This document shows, piece by piece, positions 8,413 to 16,489 of a DNA stretch of 64,000 nt (position 1 is its first letter; every line of letters begins with the position of its first letter). A program made the position numbers and the translations under genes. The notes beneath the pieces were generated by a model, which was given only the letters and a program-made list of their open reading frames with translations, had not been told where the DNA came from and did no database searches. This stretch comes from Labilibaculum filiforme (GTDB lineage Bacteria > Bacteroidota > Bacteroidia > Bacteroidales > Marinifilaceae), in NCBI RefSeq assembly GCF_002843315.1, contig NZ_MVDD01000017.1:26186-90185 (forward strand). The letters run 5' to 3'.

Positions 8413-11400
8413 ATGAAAAAAAGGAAGTTATTAGTTAGAGATCTTACATTAAGAGATGGTCAGCAATCTCTTTTTGCTACAAGAATGCCACAGGCAGAAA
8501 TTGAAAAAGTGTTGCATCTGTATAAAAAAGCCAACTTCTACGCAATGGAAGTATGGGGTGGTGCAGTTCCTGATTCAGTAATGCGATACCTTAATGAAGA
8601 TCCATGGTATCGTTTGGAGTCGATCAAAAAAGAAATAGGCGATGTTTCCAAACTTACCGCTCTATCTCGTGGTCGTAACCTTTTTGGATATAGTCCATAC
8701 CCAGAACAAGTAATCGAAGATTTCAATACTCAGGCAGTTAAGTCTGGATTGGGTATTATGCGTATTTTCGACTGTTTGAATGATATTGAAAACATGAAGT
8801 CTACTATTAAGTATGTGAAAGCTGCTGGTGGTATTGCTGATTGTGCTGTATGTTTTACAGTGGATTCAAAATTTCCTACTAAGAAAGAAGATTTGGAAAG
8901 ATTAACAGTGAAAAATCTTCCGGATCAAATTTTTGATTTAAACTACTTCGTAGATATGGCGAAGAAGTTAGAAGCTTTGGGTGCCGATATGATTTCATTG
9001 AAAGATATGGCTGGATTGGCTTCTCCTTCATTTGCAGGGCAAATTATTCGTCGATTTAAAGAAGAATTAAATATTCCTGTAGATTTCCATTCACATTCTA
9101 CACCAGGATACGGATTAGCATCTGCTCTTTCGGCAATTGTAAATGGAGTGGATATCATCGATACGAATATCATGAACTTTGCTGGAGGTTCTGCAGCACC
9201 TGCTTACGAATTGATCTATATTTTCTGTCAGAAAATGGGCATTGAATTAGATGGTGATGCAAAAACAGTTGTTGAAATCAATAAAATTCTGAAAGAGATT
9301 CGTTTGAATGCTTTGGCTGATGTAGATAGTTATAAGCAATATCCAATCGAATTTGATATTACAAAAGATAAATTGCCAGCTAACATCGATCAGTTATTCG
9401 ATGATGCAATTAAGTATGCGAACGCCGATCAGGAAGCAGAACTACTTGTTGCATGTCACGCAATTGAAGCATATTTTAATTTCCCAGCTCCTAACGAAAT
9501 GGTTAAGAATGCGGAAATTCCTGGAGGTATGTATACCAACATGCTTAACCAGTTGAAAGCTTTAGGTTTGGAAACCCTGCTTGAGAGAGTGTTAGAAGTG
9601 GTACCGGTGGTTCGTTTGGACGCTGGCTGTCCGCCATTGGTAACCCCTTCTTCTCAAATTGTTGGTGTACAGGCTGTAAACTGTGTAATCGATGAGAACT
9701 CAGGTCGTCCGTTTTATACCAACGTATCCAACCAGTTCTTTAATTTGGTAAAAGGAGAATATGGAACAACTCCAATCGAGATTGCTCCTGAATTCCGTAA
9801 AAAAATTACTGGAAAAGCAGAACGAGTAGCTTACGATGTAGATGCTTATGTATCTCCTGAAAATCCAACATTGCCACAATTCGGAAACGTGAAATTGGCA
9901 AAGGATAACAAAGAATTTATGTTGTTGGAGTTATTCCCATTGGTAGCTAAAGGGTACCTGGAAGGAAAACGTAAAGCAGAATTCGAAGCTCAACGAGAAG
10001 TAAACCGTAAGAAAATTGCCGCTGAAAGAGCTGCTGTTAAACGTACCGGTAAACTAAAGATTCGTGACCTTACCCTTCGTGATGGTCAGCAGTCCTTGTT
10101 TGCTACACGTGTTCCTCAGGCCGAAATTGAAAAAGTGCTTCCAATGTATAAGGATGCTAACTTTTACGCAATGGAAGTATGGGGTGGTGCAATTCCCGAT
10201 TCAGTAATGCGTTACCTGAACGAGGATCCATGGTTCCGTTTAGAGTCTATTAAAGAAGTAATTGGCGATGTTTCTCACCTAACAGCTCTATCTCGTGGTA
10301 GAAACTTGTTTGGTTATTCTCCATATCCTGAATCAGTAATCGAAGGTTTCAATAGAAATGCAGTAAAATCCGGTTTGGGTATCATGCGTATCTTCGATTG
10401 TTTGAATGATGTGAAGAACATGGAAACAACCATTAAGTATATGAAAGAGGCAGGCGGTATTGCCGACTGTGCTGTTTGTTATACTGTTGATCCTAAATTT
10501 ACAGGAAAACAAAGATGGAAAGCATTGCTGTCCGGAAAGAGATTGCCTAAGAAGATTTTTGATGTAGATTACTTCTTGAACAAAGCAAAACAAATGGAAG
10601 CTTTGGGCGCTGATATGATTACCGTGAAGGATATGGCTGGATTAATTCCACCATCATTGTCGGGTAAGATTGTTAGAAGAATGAAAAGTGAATTGAATGT
10701 ACCAATCGATTTCCATACTCACTGTACTCCAGGTTACGGATTAGGTGCTGTTTTAATGGCAATTGTAAATGGTGTTGATATTGTAGATACAAACATTCTG
10801 AACTTTGCAGGAGGACCAGCTGCTCCAGCTTTCGAAATTATTCAGATTTTTGCCGATAAATTAGGCTTGGATACTGGCGTAAATTTAGATGCTGTTGTTA
10901 AAATTAATGCTGAATTAAAGGGTATTCGTAACCGAATTGCAGAATTCGATTCGTACAAAATGTTCCCATTAGAATTCGACATTACTGCTGATTACCTTCC
11001 AAAAGAGATTGATGCATTGTTCGATAAAGCAATTGTATTAGCAAAAGCTGATAAAGAAGAAGAATTATTAGAGGTTTGTAACGCTATCGATAAATTCTTC
11101 AACTTCCCGGCACCAAACGAAGAAGTGAAAGCTGCTGAAATTCCAGGTGGTATGTATACCAACATGTTGGCTCAGTTAAAAGGATTAGGTTTGGAAGATT
11201 TATTGCCAACCGTACTATTGAAAGTTCCAGAAGTACGTGTTGCTGCAGGTTGTCCTCCATTGGTTACTCCATCATCGCAAATTATTGGTGTGCAAGCTGT
11301 AAATTACGTTTTGGATGTGAATAGCGGTAAAGCTCCATATACAAACGTAAACAACCAATTCTTTAATCTTGTGAAAGGGGAATATGGCGAAACTCCAATC

Positions 11401-11853
11401 GAGATCGATCCAGAGTACCGTCAGAAGATTTGTGGACAGCGCGAAGCTACTGCTTTTGATGTAAGCAAATACAAATCACCAGAAAATCCTATTTTGGAAG
11501 AGTTTGGTGGTGTTAAGCTTGCCGAAAACGAGAAAGAAATGTTACTATTGGAATTATTCCCAACTGTTGCAGGTCCTTTCCTTAAAAATCGGAAAGCAGA
11601 TGCTTACTACGCAAAAGTAGAAGCTGAAGAAAACGAAAAACAAAGAATCATCGACGAGAAAAAAGCAGCTTATAAGGCAATTCCTGCCGAAGAAAAGCAA
11701 GCTATGCTGCTTAGAGGATTATATAGTTTGGGTGGAACTTCTAAGGAAGCTACTGGCGAGATTACTCAACCAGAAGAAAAGGAGTCTCGTTTGGATATCA
11801 AAACAAAAGAAATGCTTACCAGGATGAAACCTAAAAGCAAATTAGTAGGATAA
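8413..11853 (+). CDS. Tandem-duplicated carboxyltransferase (OadA/PycB/5S type), two fused modules
   Basis: A 1146-residue protein of two full-length carboxyltransferase modules of the oxaloacetate decarboxylase alpha / pyruvate carboxylase B / transcarboxylase 5S family. Module 1 is about residues 1-540 and module 2 about 543-1146, with an equivalent offset of 542 residues. Both keep the catalytic set. LTLRDGQQS has the metal-ligand Asp at D15 and D557. The carbamylated Lys is K197 in LKDMAG and K739 in VKDMAG. The metal-binding HxH is H226/H228 and H768/H770 before TPGYG. The modules are close over their length. Module 2 has a small insertion near KFTGKQRWK and a charged C-terminal tail. 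There is no biotin-carrier domain (no MKM) and no membrane partner nearby, so a separate biotin protein must supply CO2. The usual family length is 450-600 residues, so this is a duplication-fusion. Substrate (pyruvate/oxaloacetate or methylmalonyl-CoA) is undetermined. Confidence 0.9.
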   Translation: MKKRKLLVRDLTLRDGQQSLFATRMPQAEIEKVLHLYKKANFYAMEVWGGAVPDSVMRYLNEDPWYRLESIKKEIGDVSKLTALSRGRNLFGYSPYPEQVIEDFNTQAVKSGLGIMRIFDCLNDIENMKSTIKYVKAAGGIADCAVCFTVDSKFPTKKEDLERLTVKNLPDQIFDLNYFVDMAKKLEALGADMISLKDMAGLASPSFAGQIIRRFKEELNIPVDFHSHSTPGYGLASALSAIVNGVDIIDTNIMNFAGGSAAPAYELIYIFCQKMGIELDGDAKTVVEINKILKEIRLNALADVDSYKQYPIEFDITKDKLPANIDQLFDDAIKYANADQEAELLVACHAIEAYFNFPAPNEMVKNAEIPGGMYTNMLNQLKALGLETLLERVLEVVPVVRLDAGCPPLVTPSSQIVGVQAVNCVIDENSGRPFYTNVSNQFFNLVKGEYGTTPIEIAPEFRKKITGKAERVAYDVDAYVSPENPTLPQFGNVKLAKDNKEFMLLELFPLVAKGYLEGKRKAEFEAQREVNRKKIAAERAAVKRTGKLKIRDLTLRDGQQSLFATRVPQAEIEKVLPMYKDANFYAMEVWGGAIPDSVMRYLNEDPWFRLESIKEVIGDVSHLTALSRGRNLFGYSPYPESVIEGFNRNAVKSGLGIMRIFDCLNDVKNMETTIKYMKEAGGIADCAVCYTVDPKFTGKQRWKALLSGKRLPKKIFDVDYFLNKAKQMEALGADMITVKDMAGLIPPSLSGKIVRRMKSELNVPIDFHTHCTPGYGLGAVLMAIVNGVDIVDTNILNFAGGPAAPAFEIIQIFADKLGLDTGVNLDAVVKINAELKGIRNRIAEFDSYKMFPLEFDITADYLPKEIDALFDKAIVLAKADKEEELLEVCNAIDKFFNFPAPNEEVKAAEIPGGMYTNMLAQLKGLGLEDLLPTVLLKVPEVRVAAGCPPLVTPSSQIIGVQAVNYVLDVNSGKAPYTNVNNQFFNLVKGEYGETPIEIDPEYRQKICGQREATAFDVSKYKSPENPILEEFGGVKLAENEKEMLLLELFPTVAGPFLKNRKADAYYAKVEAEENEKQRIIDEKKAAYKAIPAEEKQAMLLRGLYSLGGTSKEATGEITQPEEKESRLDIKTKEMLTRMKPKSKLVG

Positions 11854-11880
11854 AGTTTTCTCTTTATATACGCAACCTTA

Positions 11881-11913
11881 AAAAGTGCTGCTCTTCGGAG
11901 TGGCACTTTTTTT
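11881..11913 (+). terminator. Rho-independent terminator
   Basis: AAAAGTGC / GCACTTTT pairs around a short loop and runs into seven or more T, about 28 bp after the carboxyltransferase stop. Confidence 0.85.
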
Positions 11914-12123
11914 ATTTCTAGACCATTAAAGGTATCAAGGCCGTATTTTTTAATTTACAATTATGTGTGTAGATGTTAAATAGGTTTTGTTATATTCCTT
12001 TAGATTCGGGCTTACAAGTAACTTTGTAATGCTCAAGCCGTATAGAATTAGAGGTTAATATCAGCAAAAAAACATAAGGAATTTATGCAGGATATTATTG
12101 AGATTTTAGTTGTGTTTTAGAGA

Positions 12124-12282
12124 ATGAGAGGATGTTTAAGTTTGCATGCAAGAAATAAATTCTTTTCTATTTTGGAGGAGGTTTCAAAGCATTCTTTTAA
12201 GCTAAGGAAGAAGATGCTGTTGTTGGGAAGTAAAGGCTGGATGAAAATGAGTAACTTTTCGTTGAAGACTAGAGTAGCTTAA
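12124..12282 (+). CDS. Possible small basic protein (52 aa), doubtful
   Basis: An ATG-initiated frame of 52 codons (starting MRGCLSLHARNKFF, ending SLKTRVA) lies in the 465-bp gap between the carboxyltransferase terminator and the first histidine kinase, 36 bp before the kinase. It is rich in Lys/Arg and has no known motif, signal peptide or membrane segment. The rest of the gap (11914-12123) shows nothing. It could be chance, and conservation alone would decide. Confidence 0.2.
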   Translation: MRGCLSLHARNKFFSILEEVSKHSFKLRKKMLLLGSKGWMKMSNFSLKTRVA

Positions 12283-12318
12283 AATAGTAATAGTTGTGTT
12301 TATAATATTTTTTTTAGA

Positions 12319-14772
12319 ATGGATGAACTAAAGGAATTACGATCGAATATCTTGGAATTGTTGTACAAGGGAGAGTCCGAAGGGGTCATTCTAACTAAAT
12401 TGGTAAAGCAGGGGCAACGGATTGTACCTGGTTCGCGTTGTGCCATTTTGCGTGTAGATGAATATGCACAACAGCTAATAATAGGTGCAGCTCCTGATTT
12501 GCCCGATTTATACCACCAAACATTAAATGGCCAACCCATTAAAATGGGTATTAGTCCCAGCAGTACGGTAGCGTTTAATGGAATGCGAGTAGTTGTGGAC
12601 CACATTGATAATTATCATTATCTAAAAAAAATTCGAAAGGACGCTTCAAAAATAAATTTGTGTTCCTGCTGGGCCGAACCCATAAAAGATCCATCAGGAA
12701 AAGTACTTGGCGTTTTTGCGATTTATCATGGTAACGCTCATACTCCCGTTGCTGTTGATATTGAATTGATGACTGATTTGGCCAATTTAACCGCTATTGT
12801 TTTAGATCGCTATCGCATGATTACGCAATTGGAAGAAAGTGAAAAAAAGTATAAGATATTAGCCAATGCCAGTAACGAAGCCGTTTTTATTGTTGATATA
12901 GGAAAAATAATTGAAGCAAACCTTCGAGCCACAACTCTTACCGGATATTCATTGCAGGAATTATCGGGTATGCCAATTGAAAATTTCATACAGAAAGAGG
13001 GCGGGCAATATTGTAACTTTAATGATTCATTAGAAAATGAGTTCGAATTTGAAGGGGTAGGGACTCGTAAAGATGGGGCAAGCTTGGATCTTATGGTTCG
13101 CATTAAAAAATCGGTTTATAAAAGGAAAAATGTTTGTTTGCTTTCGGTTCGGGATATAACTCAGGCAAAATTGGAACAGCGCGAATTAAAAAAATTGTCG
13201 AAATCGGTTAATCAAAGTCCGGTATCTATCTTGATTACTAATTCCAATGGGGATATTGAGTATGTTAATCCAAAAATTGAAGAACTTACGGGCTATTCTT
13301 TCGACGAATTAAAAGGTAAAAATCCGCGTATTTTTGCCTCTGGATGCACCCCTTTGGATACCTATAAACAGATGTGGGATACCATTAAAACTGGGAATGA
13401 TTGGCAGGGCGAATTACTGAATAAAAAGAAAAACGGAAAATTATTTTGGGAGCAGGTTACTCTTTCGGCTATCACCGATGATAGTGGTCAAATTCATAAT
13501 TTTCTTGCTATTAAGGAAGATATTTCGGAGTTTAAGCGCTACGAGCAAATACAAAAGGTGATTCTTAATATTTCGAATGCGGCATCGGCCCGAAGCACGC
13601 TCGAAGAATTTATTCTATTCGTTAGAAAAGAATTGGGAAAACTGATTGACACCACCAATTTTTTTGTTGCCTTGTACAATGAGGAAAGTGAAATCTTTCA
13701 TTTGCCGTGCATGAATGATCAGTTTGACTATTACGAATCCTTTCCCAAAAGGAAAACTATATCTGCTTGGGTGGTCGATCATCAAATTCCTCTTTTTGTG
13801 AATGCGCAGCAAATGAGAGAAATGGAAGTAAGGGGCGAGGTGGAAATTATTGGCAAAGCTTGTGAAATTTGGTTAGGGATGCCATTAAAAAATAAAAAGA
13901 AAGTAATTGGGGTTTTAGTAATTCAAAGCTACGATGATAAAGATGCTATTACCGAAAAAGATAAAGAAGTATTAGAGTTGGTGGCGCATCAGATTAGTAC
14001 TTCTATAGAAAAAAAACGAGCCGAAGAGGAGTTAGTAATGGCTTTGCAACATGCAACCGAATCGGACCGCCTTAAGTCTGCTTTCTTGGCAACCATGTCG
14101 CATGAATTGCGCACCCCTTTAAATGCAATAATTGGTTTTTCCGAATTAGTAGATCGCAATACTACTAATGAAACGGCTATGGAATTTAGTCATATTATCA
14201 ACCAAAGTGGTAACCATTTATTAAGAATTGTTGAGGATTTGTTCGAGATTTCGTTACTTCAAGCTGGTATGCTGAAGATTGATAAAAACGATTGTACGCT
14301 TATTGAGTGTTTTAATGAAATTGATAGGTTGGTTCGGATGGAACAAAAATTAATGAATAAGGAACATTTAGAGCTTATATTGACCATACCTGATACTGCG
14401 AACCATTGGATATTGAATACCGATAAACAGCGATTGGTTCAAGTCTTTCTTAATCTGATTAAAAATGCACTAAAGTTTACGGAGCGTGGACAAATTGAAT
14501 ATGGTATGTTGGAGTACAATAGGACGTCCGATTTGCCTCTTCAGTTCTTTGTGAAAGATACAGGTGTTGGTATTGCTGAGGATGTAAAGGAAATAATTTT
14601 TAGTATGTTTCGACAGGGCAATGAAGTAATTTTGCGAGTACATGAGGGTTGTGGAATCGGTTTGGCTATCTCAAAACGTTTGGTTGAATTGCTTGGTGGA
14701 GAAATTTGGGTAGAATCGAAAGTAGGCGAGGGCTCGGTGTTCTACTTTACACATCCGGCAACTATTCAATAG
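12319..14772 (+). CDS. GAF-PAS-PAS-GAF sensor histidine kinase, paralogue 1
   Basis: A soluble 817-residue histidine kinase with no membrane segment. The order is GAF (about 15-165), PAS (about 175-290), PAS with PAC (about 295-410, YVNPKIEELTGYS), a second GAF (about 420-565), a short coiled linker, HisKA and HATPase_c. The phospho-acceptor is H595 in MSHELRTPLNAI. The N box is NLIKNALKF, G1 is VKDTGVGI and G2 is GCGIGLAISKRL. No receiver domain and no adjacent response regulator are present, so it is an orphan kinase. It is collinear with the kinase at 16490-18940; even the phospho-His number is identical. The first GAF has PSS where the paralogue and the family have SCG (GISPSST versus GIGSCGT), which may mean a different or lost ligand. 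Confidence 0.9.
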   Translation: MDELKELRSNILELLYKGESEGVILTKLVKQGQRIVPGSRCAILRVDEYAQQLIIGAAPDLPDLYHQTLNGQPIKMGISPSSTVAFNGMRVVVDHIDNYHYLKKIRKDASKINLCSCWAEPIKDPSGKVLGVFAIYHGNAHTPVAVDIELMTDLANLTAIVLDRYRMITQLEESEKKYKILANASNEAVFIVDIGKIIEANLRATTLTGYSLQELSGMPIENFIQKEGGQYCNFNDSLENEFEFEGVGTRKDGASLDLMVRIKKSVYKRKNVCLLSVRDITQAKLEQRELKKLSKSVNQSPVSILITNSNGDIEYVNPKIEELTGYSFDELKGKNPRIFASGCTPLDTYKQMWDTIKTGNDWQGELLNKKKNGKLFWEQVTLSAITDDSGQIHNFLAIKEDISEFKRYEQIQKVILNISNAASARSTLEEFILFVRKELGKLIDTTNFFVALYNEESEIFHLPCMNDQFDYYESFPKRKTISAWVVDHQIPLFVNAQQMREMEVRGEVEIIGKACEIWLGMPLKNKKKVIGVLVIQSYDDKDAITEKDKEVLELVAHQISTSIEKKRAEEELVMALQHATESDRLKSAFLATMSHELRTPLNAIIGFSELVDRNTTNETAMEFSHIINQSGNHLLRIVEDLFEISLLQAGMLKIDKNDCTLIECFNEIDRLVRMEQKLMNKEHLELILTIPDTANHWILNTDKQRLVQVFLNLIKNALKFTERGQIEYGMLEYNRTSDLPLQFFVKDTGVGIAEDVKEIIFSMFRQGNEVILRVHEGCGIGLAISKRLVELLGGEIWVESKVGEGSVFYFTHPATIQ

Positions 14773-14861
14773 TGTACCATCTAAGTATTGTAATTCTATC
14801 AGTAGGGAAAGTTTACTATTATTATATCCATAAATTAACGACAAATTGTTCTCTTTTTTCT

Positions 14862-15008
14862 TTCTGCGTCAAGCGGATTTGTGTCTGCGTCAAAGGGAAC
14901 GGCTTCTGCGTCAAGCGGATTTGTGTCTGTGTCAAAGGGAACGGCTTCTGCGTCAAGCGGATTTGTGTCTGCGTCACAGGGAACGGCTTCTGCGTCAAAC
15001 AGAAACAT
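14862..15008. repeat. Tandem repeat: seven 21-bp units, alternating in a 42-bp higher-order unit
   Basis: The core TCTGCGTCAA recurs exactly every 21 bp at 14863, 14884, 14905, 14926 (TCTGTGTCAA), 14947, 14968 (TCTGCGTCAC) and 14989. The 11-bp spacers alternate between GCGGATTTGTG and AGGGAACGGCT, so the array is three 42-bp units plus a partial fourth. It lies 90 bp after the stop of the first kinase and 200 bp beyond the 3' end of a leftward gene. Because 21 is a multiple of three and no unit contains a stop, several frames on both strands stay open. That is a product of the repeat, not evidence of coding. It is more GC-rich than its surroundings. Confidence 0.9.
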
Positions 15009-15133
15009 ATATTTTCTCTGCAGAATAGTAAAAGAAGGACACAGACAGCCATATTATTCGCACAGATTTTATCGGTGACAAGAAAGAAAGTGTTACTAGG
15101 CAGCAATGCCTTCCTATGTTTAAATAGGGGCAT

Positions 15134-15162
15134 AAAAAAAGGGAACTTTTATAGAGTCCCCT
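15134..15162 (-). terminator. Probable terminator for the 251-residue protein gene
   Basis: On the minus strand GGGACT and AGTCCC pair with one bulged base around a 7-nt loop, followed by seven T. It is about 50 bp beyond the stop of the gene at 15210-15965. Confidence 0.55.
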
Positions 15163-15209
15163 TCGGCACAGCTGCAACGATAGTTTATTAATTAGTATGT
15201 AGTTAAAAT

Positions 15210-15965
15210 TTAAACCTCGTTGTTGCTTAATGATTCCTGCTTGCTTTTACGATATTTTATCTGACGTTCGCGATGATATTTGCTGGCATATGCTTTCACT
15301 AATTTTTCATCTTTGCGGAATACAAATTTTCCATAACTGCGAATTTCGTCTACCAGCTCTTTGGTTAAGGTGAATGCCTTGTCGCGAATAATTTTAATTT
15401 CGTCGTCGTAGTACATTCTACCATTAATATCGCCCAATAAAGTCCCCATTCTGTCGGCTAATTCAGTGGCTCTGTCGCAGTGTGCCATATCAAAATTAAT
15501 GGGGGTTAAAAGAGCTTCGTTTTCTTTTCCCAAGACTGCTAAAATTGCTAAATCTTGAATGGTATCGGGACGCGAATCGCCTTCTTTAATATCCCTAATT
15601 TTTTTTAGCAGATTTTCATCTTTACGAAAAGCAAAGTCCATGTGATCAATTAAAAATTCCCGCAATTCATACATTTCTGGCGATTCGGTATCCCAAGCTA
15701 GTATTGCTTTTTGTTTGTCGGAATCTTTGGCTTCCCAGTTCGATTGGGCGGTACGTAAAGCTCCCGTGTAGCCCATCAACAGGTTTAGCTTGTCGGGAAC
15801 CAAACCGTAGGGGGTAAGCAAAGGCAAATCGATACTTGCACGAGTATGTAAGCTTTCAGCTTCATCTATAAATATTTTGTAGGGAACATCGCTGTACAGG
15901 ATTTTATTATTGGGAACAGCGATAATTTCTTCCAATAAATTTAATAAGTTTTGTTGATCAGACAT
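15210..15965 (-). CDS. Unknown all-helical protein with internal duplication
   Basis: A 251-residue, charged, probably all-helical cytoplasmic protein with no signal peptide or membrane segment. I do not recognise a characterised family. An internal two-fold repeat is visible: LIDHMDFAFRKDENLLKKI near residues 104-122 and IRSYGKFVFRKDEKLVKAYA near 214-233 share the (F)xFRKDExL core, each at the end of a helical block. The C-terminus is strongly basic (YHRERQIKYRKSKQ). It lies between two paralogous sensor kinases but on the opposite strand, so it is not in an operon with either. A DNA- or protein-binding role is possible but not shown. Confidence 0.7.
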   Translation of the reverse strand: MSDQQNLLNLLEEIIAVPNNKILYSDVPYKIFIDEAESLHTRASIDLPLLTPYGLVPDKLNLLMGYTGALRTAQSNWEAKDSDKQKAILAWDTESPEMYELREFLIDHMDFAFRKDENLLKKIRDIKEGDSRPDTIQDLAILAVLGKENEALLTPINFDMAHCDRATELADRMGTLLGDINGRMYYDDEIKIIRDKAFTLTKELVDEIRSYGKFVFRKDEKLVKAYASKYHRERQIKYRKSKQESLSNNEV

Positions 15966-16489
15966 AAATCCAATTTTTAAAATGTTTGTATTATCTCCAT
16001 CATCAATCCTACCGCACGTTTATTTATATGTTTTGTTGTGTAAGAGAATGTTTTTGTGATTATTAAAGCCTCATAGTTTAACAAAACAGATCGAATGTAG
16101 TGAAAATAAATGAAATACTAAAAACTTATATGTACTATTTTATCAAGGTGTAGGAAAGGTGTAAGTTTATCATAGTGAAAAGAGGATTGTAAATGATTAT
16201 ATTGAATGGGTGGAGCTTGAGTTTATCCTTTTTATAGTGTGCTGTTTTTAGAAAGAACGATTTCTTTTATCAGATAAAATAATTGGGATGTAGATTTTTT
16301 ATGGTATTAGTAAAAAGAAGAGGGATGTAACTAATAAAAAACTGTAATTTAACTGGTAAGTTTTAGTACTCACGAAAGTGCTAAATTAAGTACAATGGGG
16401 TATTTGTAATCAATTTATAGAACTTATTTATTTAAAAATAAATGCTGCTTGAATGGCTTACAAATGCAGAAATATTGTATTTTAGGCTT
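15966..16489. other. Intergenic region between divergent genes
   Basis: A 524-bp AT-rich stretch between the 251-residue protein gene (minus) and the second kinase (plus). No RNA gene, convincing promoter box or coding frame was seen. A frame extends the kinase upstream to an ATG at 16442 but is not believed (see the kinase entry). Confidence 0.5.

Noticed and set aside
14706..15191. Overlapping open frames across the tandem repeat on both strands, including one encoding CVKRICVCVKGNG repeats and one encoding TQTQIRLTQKPFP repeats
   Set aside because: A 21-bp stop-free unit keeps several frames open at once. None has a plausible start signal or family, so they are by-products of the repeat.
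16442..16489. Upstream ATG extending the second sensor kinase by 16 residues
   Set aside because: Alignment with the paralogue starts at the Met at 16490 and gives identical numbering of the phospho-His. The extension has no match.
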